DNA from: Saprospiraceae bacterium
GTDB taxonomy: Bacteria; Bacteroidota; Bacteroidia; Chitinophagales; Saprospiraceae
Direction of reading: 5' to 3'
Length of the DNA stretch: 64,000 nucleotides
NCBI GenBank assembly: GCA_016711125.1
Contig: JADJTQ010000009.1
Coordinates: 160,001-224,000, forward strand
Positions 30,531-40,207 of the stretch are shown here, one piece after another. The notes under the pieces were generated by a model. The model saw only the letters and a list, made by a program, of their open reading frames with translations. It was not told the origin of the DNA and ran no database searches. The first letter of the stretch is position 1, and each line of letters starts with the position of its first letter. The translations under genes and the position numbers were made by a program.

Positions 30531-33389
30531 ATGCGTCGCTTAAAATTTTACCTATTCTTTTTTGCCGTTTTATCATTCCACAACTCATGTGTGACTCAAA
30601 AAAAACGAGACGACGTGAGTAAAGTGGGTAAAATGTATCACGATATTACTTCTAAGTATAACCGCAATTTTAATGCTAATGTCTTGATTGACGAGACTAT
30701 TGCACAAATGGAAACCAGTTTTCAAGACGACTATTCCGAAATACTGCCCATTTACCCATTCGTAGACAAAGAGAATCCCACCCAATTGGCTGAACCCATG
30801 GATCGGGCTATTGAGAAGGTCAGCATCGCAATATCGATACACCGGCCCAGTCATTGGACGGACGACAATTATCTGATCATTGGAAGAGCCCAATATCTCA
30901 AGGAAGACTATGAATCAGCAGAAAATACCTTCAGATATGTAGTAAAACACTATGATCCCAATAACCTGATCGCCGTTTCAGCTCAAAAATCTCGCAATGT
31001 CAATAAAAAATTGACCGACAAAGAGAAAGCAGCGGAAAAAAAGGAAGCTTCAAAAGAACGCGATGAAAAAGTGAAGCAAAGAAAAAAAGACATAAAAAAA
31101 AGCTGCAAAAGAACGGGAGAAAAAAACCAAGCAGGATCGACTGGCACGAGTCAGACAACGCAAACAAGAGATTAAAGACCGGAGTAAGTTGGCAAAGACT
31201 TCAACCCCAAAGCCCTCTAGCACAGTTAATAATACTAAAGAAGTAGCCGATGCCTCAGAAAATAAAAAGAAAAAGCAAAAACCATTTGACGAAAACCCAA
31301 AACTTCCTAAAGTAAATGGTAACCCGGACAATTACTTCTTAAAACATAAACCAGCTCATCAGGAAGCTCAGCTTTGGCTGGCTAAAACCCTCATCGAAAG
31401 GGATCGATTTGGCGAGGCAGAGAATATCTTAAGATCGCTGGAAGCGAAAGACAATACGTACAAAGAAATTAAAGAGGAGATTTATCCGGTGCAAGCACAT
31501 AGTGCTTTAAGTCGCGGACAGACCGAGAAAGCGGTAGAACCACTGAGTAAGGCAGTGGAGATCACGGGTGACAGGATATTGAGAGCCAGATATGCCTATA
31601 TACTGGCTCAGGTCTTGGAGCGGACCAATAGATACAATGATGCTCTGGCTGCATACGATCAGGTAGTGAAACTAAAACCAACCTATGAAATGACTTTTAA
31701 TGCCTTACTGAGTAAGCTTAAAATGCAGTCAAACACAGGTAATGTCGATTCGGAGAAATACGCGGATGCATTAAACAAGATGATCAAGGATGATAAGAAT
31801 CAGGAATATCAGGATCAACTATACTTTGCGCTAGCCCAACAGGAACTTAAAAACGGTAACAAAGCAGGGGCGATTGCCAAACTTTCTGAATCAATTCGCA
31901 ATAGTGCAGGAAATCAGGTCCAAAAGGCCGAATCTTACTATACGATTGCCCAACTCTATTTTGAAGATGATGAATACGTAAAAGCCAAATATTATTTTGA
32001 CAGTACTCAGACAGTGATGAGTAAAAATGATCTGAGATATGATCAGGTGGTAGCCTATTCAAAGAATTTAAGCAGTATAGCCACCAATTTGGAGACTATA
32101 CAACTGCAGGACAGTCTGATTCGTATAAGCCAGTTATCTGACAAGGAGTTAAAAGATCTTGCAGCCGACATCAAAAAAAAGGCAGCTCAGGCTGCTGCAG
32201 CTGCCCAGGTTGCCGCAACCCAAAGTACTAAGAGTAATCTGCCTACTTTGAATGTAGCTACTCAAAGTGCAGCTTTGGGCCAACAAGGTGGCTCTGTGTT
32301 TTTTGCTTATGACGATCGCGCCGTCAAAAAAGGTCAGCGGGATTTTAGTCGGGAATGGGGAGGTATCGGATTGCAGGATAATTGGCGCCGATCCAGCAGC
32401 GCTGCCTTTGGAGTCATCGCTTCAGAGAGTACCGGAGAGCTCCAGCAAGCAGCCCCAACATCGATATCGGAAACTGAAATCGATGAGATTTTCAAAGATG
32501 TGCCAAGGACCCCAGAACAAATGGACGCTAGCAATAAGAAAATTGAAGATGCACTATTTGCCTTGGGACAACTATTCAGATCAGAACTTTCTAACAGTAT
32601 CAAGTCAGTGGAGTCACTTGACCAACTGCTAAAACGCTATCCGGATACCGAACATGCCATGGATGCATACTACCTGCTCTATGTTGATCATACAGAACTC
32701 GGTAATAGTCAAGAGGCAACATTTTATAGTAAGAAAATACTGGATGAGTTTGCCGATTCGGAATATGCCAAATACATCAATGATCCAAGCTATTTACAAA
32801 ATGCGCTTACCGATGATGAAAAGGCTGAAAAATACTATCAGGATGTACATATGATGTTTGATCAGGGTCAATATGAACCGGCATTAAAACAACTTGTGCA
32901 AGCTAAAAACAATCTGCCAGCCAAGCACAACCTATTGTCAAAATTTTCGTTCCTCACCGCAATGTGCATTGGAAAACTGCAAGGTCGCGAACCCTATGTC
33001 AATGCCTTGAAAGAAACCATAGCGAAGTATCCAAATACCAAAGAAGAAGAACGTGCCAAAGAAATCATCCGGTTGCTCGGAATCCGGTTTACCGAAACCA
33101 CCGAGGGAATCGAGGAGATCAATCCAGAAGCTTATTTTAACTTGACTGAAGACGACAAAATGCACATGGTTTTAGTCGTATTAAAAACCGAAGCCAATGG
33201 TCAGGAAAGAAACGTGAAAAGGTCATGTCCTATTACGATGGGGTGCAAAAAAATCAAAAAGAGTTTTTGGGAGACCCGACTAAGTACGAAATCTTTGCTG
33301 CCAGCCAGACCAATTATCGCAAGATTGTCCAACTGAAGACTGTAGATCTATATCGTGACTTTTTTGTTAAGGAGTACCTAACCAAATAG
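30531..33389 (+). CDS. porW: PorW/SprE-like type IX secretion TPR lipoprotein (two frameshifts)
   Basis: About 950 residues. Lipoprotein signal with Cys20 (LFFFAVLSFHNSC), then the family start VGKMYHDITSKYNRNFNAN with SFQDDYSEILPIYPFVD, as in PorW/SprE, a periplasmic TPR lipoprotein needed for T9SS secretion and gliding. A highly charged Lys/Glu linker follows, then many TPR units (AYILAQVLERTNRYNDALAA; ESYYTIAQLYFEDDEYVKAK; LPAKHNLLSKFSFLTAMCIG). Breaks: the A8 run at 31094-31101 (dropping one A gives KKAAKEREKKTKQDRLA, joining the second half), and near 33210 (adding one A gives RKREKVMSYYDGVQKNQKEF), after which the protein runs to the TAG at 33387-33389, ending RDFFVKEYLTK. The uncorrected fragments are 30531-31175 and 31189-33336. 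Confidence 0.85.
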
Positions 33390-33398
33390 GTGGATTGC

Positions 33399-33875
33399 TT
33401 ATTTGAATTCGATCAGTTTTTCACCCTTGGTTACGGTTTGACCTTCCACGACGAATATCTGGTTGATCATTCCATCGTCATTAGCATGAACGGTATTTTC
33501 CATTTTCATGGCCTCCAGGGTAAGCAGGTTGTCACCCTTTGTCAGATGCTGGCCTACTGACACATCAATCCTGATTACATGTCCTGGCATTGGGGCATGA
33601 ATGATTTTACCATTGTTTTCTTTACGTTTATTGTATCCCATCTTCTCTACCAATAGGTCCACATCTCTCTGTAGCTCTACTTCAAATGGTAGCCCATCTA
33701 CAAAAATGACAGTCTCCCGCTTCATTGTCCCGGGCAGTACCAATACTTCATATTTTTTACCTTGATAAATGACAGCTATCAGCTGGGTATTTTGATCATA
33801 AACGAGCTCCAGGTCATCTAACATAGAGTCATCGATACGAAAGAGTGGTTGATTCCTGATAAGAGCGTGTATCAT
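33399..33875 (-). CDS. Biotin carboxyl carrier protein of an acyl-CoA carboxylase
   Basis: The C-terminal biotinyl domain contains EAMKMEN, the biotin-attachment motif with the acceptor Lys (residue 131 of the long form, 124 from the preferred start), preceded by HAPMPGHVIRIDVSVGQHLT and followed by QTVTKGEKLIEFK. The N-terminal half is a beta-rich segment typical of stand-alone carrier subunits of acetyl/propionyl-CoA carboxylases in Bacteroidota. The open frame extends to 33896, but a start at MIHALIRNQ (33875) avoids overlap with the upstream gene and gives the usual 158 residues. Carboxylase and biotin carboxylase subunits are not in the window. Confidence 0.9.
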   Translation of the reverse strand: MIHALIRNQPLFRIDDSMLDDLELVYDQNTQLIAVIYQGKKYEVLVLPGTMKRETVIFVDGLPFEVELQRDVDLLVEKMGYNKRKENNGKIIHAPMPGHVIRIDVSVGQHLTKGDNLLTLEAMKMENTVHANDDGMINQIFVVEGQTVTKGEKLIEFK

Positions 33876-33879
33876 ATAC

Positions 33880-34272
33880 TTACTTGGGTTGGTCAAGCAT
33901 TTTATTAGCTTTTGAAAGCATCATGACTTCAAATACGGTAAATACAATGTAGATTAAAAAAAATGGGAGCACGTAAAAATCAGATGAGGGATGAAATAGC
34001 CGGTCGTATATCACAATAATCAGCAGGCAGCTAAATAGCTTAAAAAAAACGAGGATCATAATCAACTGGGTAAGTCTGTTTTTATTCTTATGACTCGCCG
34101 CAGCGTTGCCCAGGTAGAACACGACAATACTTAAAGTGATAAAGAAAAATAAGCTGCCAAAGGATATCGGCTTAATGCCGGCAAAAATCTCGAACGTACT
34201 GATGGACAAGATGACGACGGTCAAAAGAACAGATAAGAAGGTTAACCATTTGAAAAAAGCAGAGCTTCTCAT
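33880..34272 (-). CDS. Small integral membrane protein of unknown function
   Basis: 130 residues with four predicted membrane helices (about 8-28, 36-55, 69-88 and 97-118), a short Arg/Ser N-terminus (MRSSAFFKWL) and a polar C-terminus (SKANKMLDQPK). No family recognised. The stop lies 4 bases before the preferred start of the biotin carrier gene, so the two are probably co-transcribed. Nothing in the sequence hints at a substrate or partner. Confidence 0.65.
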   Translation of the reverse strand: MRSSAFFKWLTFLSVLLTVVILSISTFEIFAGIKPISFGSLFFFITLSIVVFYLGNAAASHKNKNRLTQLIMILVFFKLFSCLLIIVIYDRLFHPSSDFYVLPFFLIYIVFTVFEVMMLSKANKMLDQPK

Positions 34273-34452
34273 GTGTTCAAGGCACTAGGAGCTGTTGAAA
34301 TACTCACCTACGAAATATACGCAATTTGTCCAGAGAATTCACTTTTTGCGAAACCCTCCACTATGTGGTATCGTGAACCCAGGTAAAAGCTGCTGGGTTA
34401 CCCGGTTGTTCAATTCAAGAGATTTTATCAGGTTGCAATGTATGCAGCACCG

Positions 34453-34598
34453 GATCTATTCCGGTGTTTGGTGAAGTAAGATTGGATCCGTTCCCGAAGT
34501 AGCGCCGATCTATTCCGGTGTTTGGGATTAAAAAGGTAGGGTCCAACATGAGTAGCGCCAGATCTATTCCGGCGGTTGCTTCAAAATCTATTCCGACC
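34453..34598. repeat. 54-bp tandem-like intergenic repeat (GATCTATTCCGG family)
   Basis: Within a 328-base gap (34273-34600), GATCTATTCCGGTGTTTGG occurs at 34453-34471 and 34507-34525. A variant, GATCTATTCCGGCGGTTGC, is at 34561-34579 and a short form, AATCTATTCCGACC, at about 34585-34598. The first three starts are exactly 54 bases apart, and units also share an AGTAGCGCC end. Because 54 is a multiple of 3, the minus strand stays open as a 61-codon frame repeating NTGID, but there is no convincing start or known product. The rest of the gap holds nothing recognisable. Confidence 0.7.
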
Positions 34599-34600
34599 AT

Positions 34601-34885
34601 TTAGCCCATGGAGAATTTGTTAGATTGCAATAGCCTCCTATAGATCCCCCTCTTTAGATCATTGATCAGTTTGATAAGGAAGGCGACCAAAAACAGCATT
34701 GCGCCTAGAGCTGTAAAATAAGGTTTGGAAGTTGCAAAATACTTGTCTAATTGCTTACCTACGAATATTCCCACTAGTACATAAGCAGCTATCTGGAATG
34801 CCATTCCAGAATACTTCATATAGTTTTTTGCAGCCTTGTTATCGAGTAGCTTCTTCCTGGGTTGCGGATCAGTCGAGTTGTCCAT
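34601..34885 (-). CDS. AtpZ/AtpI-like F0F1 ATP synthase-associated membrane protein
   Basis: Two membrane helices (YSGMAFQIAAYVLVGIFVGK and YFTALGAMLFLVAFLIKLIN) with the family features KYSGMAFQ, VGKQLDKYF and a basic end (DLKRG). This matches AtpZ/AtpI-type proteins that assist assembly or ion supply of the F0 part of ATP synthase. The frame extends to 34915, but the start MDNSTDPQPRKKL (34885) is the more natural N-terminus; it still overlaps the 3' end of the bactofilin gene. No atp genes follow inside the window; the downstream sequence is the 54-bp repeat region. Confidence 0.82.
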   Translation of the reverse strand: MDNSTDPQPRKKLLDNKAAKNYMKYSGMAFQIAAYVLVGIFVGKQLDKYFATSKPYFTALGAMLFLVAFLIKLINDLKRGIYRRLLQSNKFSMG

Positions 34886-35315
34886 TTTCAATCTCTGCCA
34901 AAACCGATTCTTCAATGACAGGTTTAGAAGTTAGAACGGCTTGTTCACCCATGCTGCACTTCACGTCAAAAATCGATCCTGACTGCACGACCAGTTTATT
35001 GGTATGTACATCTCCTTCAATGACCGCTCCTTCCCTCACTTCCAAGACCTCGTGAGTCGTTAAGCTGCCATGAAACCGACCTTCCACGATCGCGTTCTGG
35101 CAATCTATCTCGCCTTTAAATTCACCTGATGGCCCGATGATGACTCTGGCTCTGCAATTGAGATTTCCGATGAATATTCCGTCGATTCGAAAGTCATTTT
35201 CCGAGGTCACATTACCCTCCAGTTTAGAACCCTGAACAAGACTGTTGTGTGATAGTGAGCCGCCAGAACGAACTGAATTAGCGCTCGATGGGGTTTCTGA
35301 TTTTTTCCCAAACAT
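34869..35315 (-). CDS. Bactofilin family polymer-forming cytoskeletal protein
   Basis: 148 residues with the bactofilin beta-helix core: SLVQGSKLEGNVTSENDFRI, IGNLNCRARVIIGPSGEFKG, EIDCQNAIVEGRFHGSLTTH and EVLEVREGAVIEGDVHTNKL. A disordered polar N-terminus (about 25 residues) and an acidic C-terminus flank it. Bactofilins polymerise without nucleotide and organise envelope or shape functions. The gene overlaps the AtpZ/I-like gene by 17 bases, an arrangement I recall from other Bacteroidota genomes. Confidence 0.93.
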   Translation of the reverse strand: MFGKKSETPSSANSVRSGGSLSHNSLVQGSKLEGNVTSENDFRIDGIFIGNLNCRARVIIGPSGEFKGEIDCQNAIVEGRFHGSLTTHEVLEVREGAVIEGDVHTNKLVVQSGSIFDVKCSMGEQAVLTSKPVIEESVLAEIENGQLD

Positions 35316-35473
35316 AATGGTGTTTTTTTGGTTTCATCAAATTTTTCAACTAGAGTTGAGCGTGCGCTTGCCTAAGATATAAAAATTCAATCGCAAAAAA
35401 GCGACTGCGTATGAGGACAGAGCAAATTTACCAAACTATCAGTCGGGATACTATTTAGAATCGAGTCAGGTAC

Positions 35474-36543
35474 TTAGAAACTAGGGCAATAAACACCCCG
35501 GTTTTCGCTGCCGCAAAGGGTATAGACCAGCGAGAGTTCGAAGGCTCCATTTCCATTGCTGGCACTTTTCAATTCGGACACATTCCAATCATATGAAAAA
35601 CCGATACCAAAATTCTGATACTCAAACCGGGTTGATATGATCACCGCATCTGCTCCTAAACTACTGCCCGTGGATCCCCCGTTTTCATTAAACAAATAAT
35701 TATTGACGAGTCGCATCCATGCCCCAATCTGGAAAGTATTGGAGGTGTATTGATCCTGGGCCAGGGTAAAACGTAGGGAGGTCCCCAGATTCAGTAAAAA
35801 AGAAGGTCCCTGCTTAAACACGACCACACCAGGCACAAGCCCCAGATCATTGCCCAAAGAAAACTCACCACCTGCATGTACGGTTAGTTTTGAGTATACG
35901 GACACAATCGAGTCCTGGGTAAAACTTACATTCGGACTATTCAGATGATGAAATGCCGCACCCCCAAAAAAACTGTTGTATTTGTTCAATACAGTAAACC
36001 AAAAATGCCCGCAGACACATCGGCAAAAGTAAAATTTTCCCTAGCCACATTTTCACCGGGAAGGCTCGAATCAAAACCACCTTTACCATCATGCTGGCTG
36101 CCAAATCTCAATTTAGTACCGTCGATTGATCGTTGAGAAATACCAGCATCGGCACCAATCACCAGGTAATGGGCCATATCACGGTCACCACCCATACGGC
36201 GGCTGTATGATCCTGAAATTCTTGCTTGCAGGGTTTGAAAATCAGCCTCACCGGCCACATCGCCCCATAAAGTACCACCGATACCAAAATAATCGTACTG
36301 CCCGACTGGTATTTTTCGGTCGTAAGACGCCGAATAGGTATTAAAAGCATTCGACTTCAAAATACTCGCCCACTGGTTACGATAGTTGGCTACAAAGCGG
36401 TCGTTGCAATTCATCACTCCGGTAAGAGCTGGGTTAAGATTGAGCGGAGACATATAAAATTGAGAAAAATGGATGTCCTGACTGATCAACCAGTTTACAC
36501 TCAACATCAGCGCCAAAGTGGCCAGTAATAGGTTCTTCTTCAT
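35474..36543 (-). CDS. PorP/SprF family type IX secretion membrane protein (one frameshift)
   Basis: About 355 residues. Signal peptide (NLLLATLALMLSVNWLISQ), then the canonical opening DIHFSQFYMSPLNLNPALTG with FVANYRNQWASIL, diagnostic of PorP/SprF outer-membrane proteins that anchor T9SS cargo or gliding adhesins. The N-terminal fragment (35986-36543) ends FTFADVSAGIFGLLY. The second fragment (35474-35989) continues NKYNSFFGGAAFHHLNSPN, the expected next block, so a one-base break lies near 35988. The C-terminus (FELSLVYTLC ... PSF) is barrel-like. Many Bacteroidota have several paralogues, usually paired with a large adhesin; no such partner is adjacent here. Confidence 0.9.
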
Positions 36544-36716
36544 AGAAAGATGATCTTACCTAAAAGTAAATCTAATACAATTTTCAGTGGCATGTGCCAT
36601 TCAAATCTCTTATACAACGTATTTTGCCTGGGTACATTACAATCGTTGGCGTTAGATTTTTCATAATTTTTTTCAGCATTCCACTGAAGGTTCTTTTCTG
36701 TTGGCAACGCTGCCAT

Positions 36717-37808
36717 TCAAATTTCCTCCTTCCAGTGAGCGCCGTATTTTTCAACCAGCACGTTGTCATAGTGATCAGATCTTTCAAACAAATATTGCAA
36801 TAGCTGACTACCGGTTTCGACGCTCAAGTATCTATCATAGATGATCAGCGAAAGCATGATATCGTTGCCTCGCACACTAAAAGAAAGATGATTCATCCGA
36901 TAGTTTTCCCTCAAAAGATACTCGTAAATGGGTCCAATTGCTTTTTTAGGTAACTGGACCAGAAATGCATCACCAATTATTAAGCCACTTTCCTCGTGGT
37001 AGGTGACAGTGATCCGGGCACTTCCCTTCTCAATCTGCCAATGATTTGGTCCGATTCGAGCCAGTTCGATGGAGTGATTAAGTGACTCCAATATGTCTTC
37101 GATGGTCTTATTGACCCCGATCGGCTCATAGTCTTCAATCTGGTTGGGTAGTTCTACTTTTGCACCACAGTGAGGACAGTATTTTCCTGATACGGTGTGT
37201 TCAAACACAAGATTGGTACATGAATAGCAACGCGTACTTGGCACCGATCCACCTGCTTCAAAGTCAAAGATGGCGTCTTTCAGGTATCGGGAGGGCAGGG
37301 AAAATCCAATATTATTGCCATCTCGAATGATAAAGGTATTCACACCCGCTATTTCACCCGCACTATCGATCAAGGGCCCACCGCTATTGCCGGGATTTAA
37401 TGCAGCATCATGTTGAATGTAGTTCAGATCACCAATTTGGTGTTTGAGATTGGAGATGATGCCATTGGTAGCCGTCAGCTTTAAGCCAAATGGATGTCCG
37501 ATTGCAATGATTGAATCACCTTCATGGAGAGAAGCCGGAGAACCCATGAGGTACACCATGGGCAGCGATTCTTTGGGTGAATGAAGAAAGGCAAGGTCAA
37601 ATTTTGGGTCGGTATAGAGTACCTGCACCAATTGTTTCTTGATCTGATCACCATCGATCACTACCTGCCTATTTCCCCTGATCACATGCTCGTTGGTGAT
37701 TACCAATTGATGTTCTTTCAGATAAAATCCAGTGCCTGTGCTGTAAGGTGTGGCAATCTGAATCAGTACCGGTTTATATTGTTCGATGATCTCCGAAATG
37801 CTTCCCAT
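36717..37808 (-). CDS. Trypsin-like serine protease with zinc ribbon and C-terminal alpha/beta domain
   Basis: 363 residues, no signal peptide. Residues 1-185 form a HtrA/trypsin-like fold with a complete triad: His41 (ITNEHVI), Asp71 (PKFDLAFL) and Ser142 (NPGNSGGPL). There is no PDZ domain. Residues 194-214 form a zinc ribbon (CysxxCys ... CysxxCys; CYSCTN and CPHCGAK). Residues 230-363 form a further domain (SLNHSIELARIGPNHWQIEK; GPIYEYLLRENYRMNHLSFS; YDRYLSVETGSQLLQYLFER) resembling YbjN / type III chaperone-like folds by pattern, which is tentative. The lack of a signal peptide suggests a cytoplasmic protease. It directly abuts the next gene upstream (37808), so the two form an operon. 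The substrate is unknown. Confidence 0.85.
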   Translation of the reverse strand: MGSISEIIEQYKPVLIQIATPYSTGTGFYLKEHQLVITNEHVIRGNRQVVIDGDQIKKQLVQVLYTDPKFDLAFLHSPKESLPMVYLMGSPASLHEGDSIIAIGHPFGLKLTATNGIISNLKHQIGDLNYIQHDAALNPGNSGGPLIDSAGEIAGVNTFIIRDGNNIGFSLPSRYLKDAIFDFEAGGSVPSTRCYSCTNLVFEHTVSGKYCPHCGAKVELPNQIEDYEPIGVNKTIEDILESLNHSIELARIGPNHWQIEKGSARITVTYHEESGLIIGDAFLVQLPKKAIGPIYEYLLRENYRMNHLSFSVRGNDIMLSLIIYDRYLSVETGSQLLQYLFERSDHYDNVLVEKYGAHWKEEI

Positions 37809-39131
37809 TATTTGCTTTTAGTAAGATCCAGTGATGCCATCATCTGCAAAAATGATCCTGCAAAACTGACTTTATCTTCAAAATGGAGGATGCTCAAATT
37901 AGGGCTGAGTTTTGGATACTTGGCGTTCCAGGTCTGAGCGATATAGAGTATCGCATCCTTGACTTCGCTTTTATTGATTTTATCATCTTTTATATAGTCA
38001 ATCTCGAAACCAAGTTGTCGGAAGTAGTGAGCTTCCATGACCTGATAGTAAAGCATGAAGAGGTCTTTGTCGGGCTCAGGTAAGCTATAATTAAATAAAG
38101 CATGGCCCACGATATATCCTGGTACAGCCATGGCAATCTCAGGGTAATCGTTTTCGACGTACCAGACCATATTGATTAACTCACCATCTATCAAGTCTTT
38201 TAAACGCTCATGGTTGGTCACGCCAAGAATGCCAAAAGTGCTGATGGTACGGTACAGTTCCGCATATATTTTTTCATCAGCTCTATCTTGCAGTTCTTGC
38301 AGCTCTTTGATCAATAAATGGTTTTTTTGCTGGCTGTTCAGACCATCTGCCGCAAAGAAAGAGCGGTGCATTCTTTCAAATGCTTCCATGGCATAACCTT
38401 CCGGCCTTATGAGAAAGTCAAGCTTGTAGATGGTATCTAAAAGCAGATAGGTAATCCCACCTGCATATTGCACCGGATTTAATTTGCCTACCTTGACATA
38501 GTCTAAAATTACCTCGATATTTCTGCGTAAGAAAGCCAGCTTAATATCCTTTTCGGTGCCAGCAATGTCAATAATATGGGCCGTATTGATAGGCTTCAGC
38601 ATGTCAAATTCATCGAGAAGCAAATCATCCTGTTTGTCTGCGGCTAGCGCAATTTCCTTGATGCCGTAATAAAGTTTGTAGGGAGAGGCATCGAGGGTAA
38701 TGCTATCAAAAACGATGGTAAGATTTTGATCCGGATCAATACAATACCTCCCGTACTTAAGACTGAAGTTGTTTTCAATCAACCGGCGCATAAAGCCGAT
38801 ACTCAGTTCGTCTGCCCGGGCAATTTTACCTTCGGCCTTTATGGTATGGCTTGTGGCATATCCCGTAATTTTTTGACCCCTGAAGGATGGTAAATGTCAG
38901 TTGATCATCATCTTGTGCATAACTTACATTACTACTATGATCGTCAGCGAGGTACTCAAAAAAATTGGCAAACGAAAGAAAGTAATCACCCTTCTCAAAA
39001 TTTTCAATGGATTGATCCCAATAGTCATATTTTTTTTCGGTCTTGTAGCTATCACTAAACCGGCCAAACATCACGTCCGGATGTTTTTGCAACGGTTTTT
39101 TGTTGTTAAACAGTTTTGAAAGAAAACTCAT
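37808..39131 (-). CDS. Unknown cytoplasmic protein, probable partner of the trypsin-like protease (one frameshift)
   Basis: The raw sequence shows two frames (38826-39131 and 37808-38791). Dropping one base from the T-run at 38869-38874 joins LTFTILQGSK to ITGYATSHTIKAEGKIARAD and on to MRRLIENNFSLKYGRYCID, giving one protein of about 440 residues. The N-terminal third is alpha/beta, with SLKYGRYCIDPDQNLTIVFD and YKLYYGIKEIALAADKQDDL, which looks like a YbjN / SecB / type III chaperone-like fold (tentative). The rest is helical. No signal peptide or membrane segment. Its last base overlaps the start of the protease gene, implying translational coupling and a shared function. I do not recognise the family. 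Confidence 0.7.
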
Positions 39132-39209
39132 GCTTAGATGCCCGCGATCTTTACTTTTATCACGTAATTCAGAAAATTAATAATTTATACGCAAGAATAA
39201 GATTTTATA

Positions 39210-40204
39210 GTGACTAGTCTATATACGGAAGTACGAGTGTTTGACAGTAAGTTGTCAATTGGGAGAGAGGATGTGCTCCTCACGATCGGTTCTTGTTTTG
39301 CCGATCATATTGGTCAATTTTTCCAAAAATACAAATTCAAGGTCTTGGCCAATCCACTGGGGATTGTATTTAATCCCTATTCGCTCTCCCAAAATCTGAC
39401 CATGGCCACGTCATTAAATCTGCTGTCTGAACATGAGCAGCTGATTGTCGAGGATGATGGCATGTGGCATAGCCTTCTGCATCACAGTACATTCTCACGA
39501 CCGGCTAAACCATCACTAATCAACCACCTCAATCAAGCCATTGCTACGACTCGGGCTTGGCTCTCAGAAGCCGATTATATCATCATTACCCTGGGTTCTG
39601 CACATGTCTATCGACATCTGAGCTCAGGCCGAATTGTGAGCAATTGCCATAAACTTCCGGGCGCTCAATTTAGCAAGGAGTTATTAAGCATTGATACCAT
39701 TGAGAGTTGCTTACATCGATGCTCAATGCCCTCCGATCGGTCAACCCAAACCTGCAAGTCATACTGACAGTCAGCCCTGTGCGATACATCAGGGATGGGC
39801 TTGTTGAGAGCAATCGAAGTAAGGCTCACCTATTATCAGCGGTGCACTCTTTGGTCGATCAATTTGAGTATTGTCACTATTTTCCAGCTTATGAGATCGT
39901 GATCGACGAGTTGCGAGACTACCGATTCTTTCAGACCGATATGGTGCATCCGAGCGAACAAGCGGTGAGCATAGTGATGCAACACTTTGTGGACTATTGG
40001 GTCGATACTGATGCCAGGGAGCAGATAATATTGTTCGATAGTCTCAATCGCTCCATGCAACACCGGCCTCTGCATCCCGATGGTGCAGCATATCATAGAT
40101 TTATAGATCAATTGAAGCTCCAGATCAAACAATTAGGTGAAAAATATCCGGATCTCAGTTTTTCAGAAGAATTGGACTTTCTAAATAAAAATAGAATGGT
40201 CTGA
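39210..40204 (+). CDS. GSCFA domain protein (one frameshift)
   Basis: About 330 residues from a GTG start. The name-giving motif appears as LLTIGSCFADHIGQFFQKYK, with LANPLGIVFNPYSL after it and ITLGSAHVYRH further on; these are typical of the GSCFA family (SGNH-hydrolase-like proteins of unknown substrate common in Bacteroidota). The C-terminal part (from about 39707) has VNPNLQVILTVSPVRYIRDG and FFQTDMVHPSEQAV, carrying the Asp/His of the SGNH-type active site. The break is near 39706: adding one T joins the two frames (TIES then LLTSMLNALRSVNPN). Divergent from the protease pair, convergent with the amidohydrolase. Confidence 0.9.
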
Positions 40205-40207
40205 GGA

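Noticed and set aside
34415..34600. 61-codon minus-strand frame with NTGID repeats
   Set aside because: It follows the 54-bp repeat; there is no sign of a ribosome site or known domain. Retained only as a repeat.
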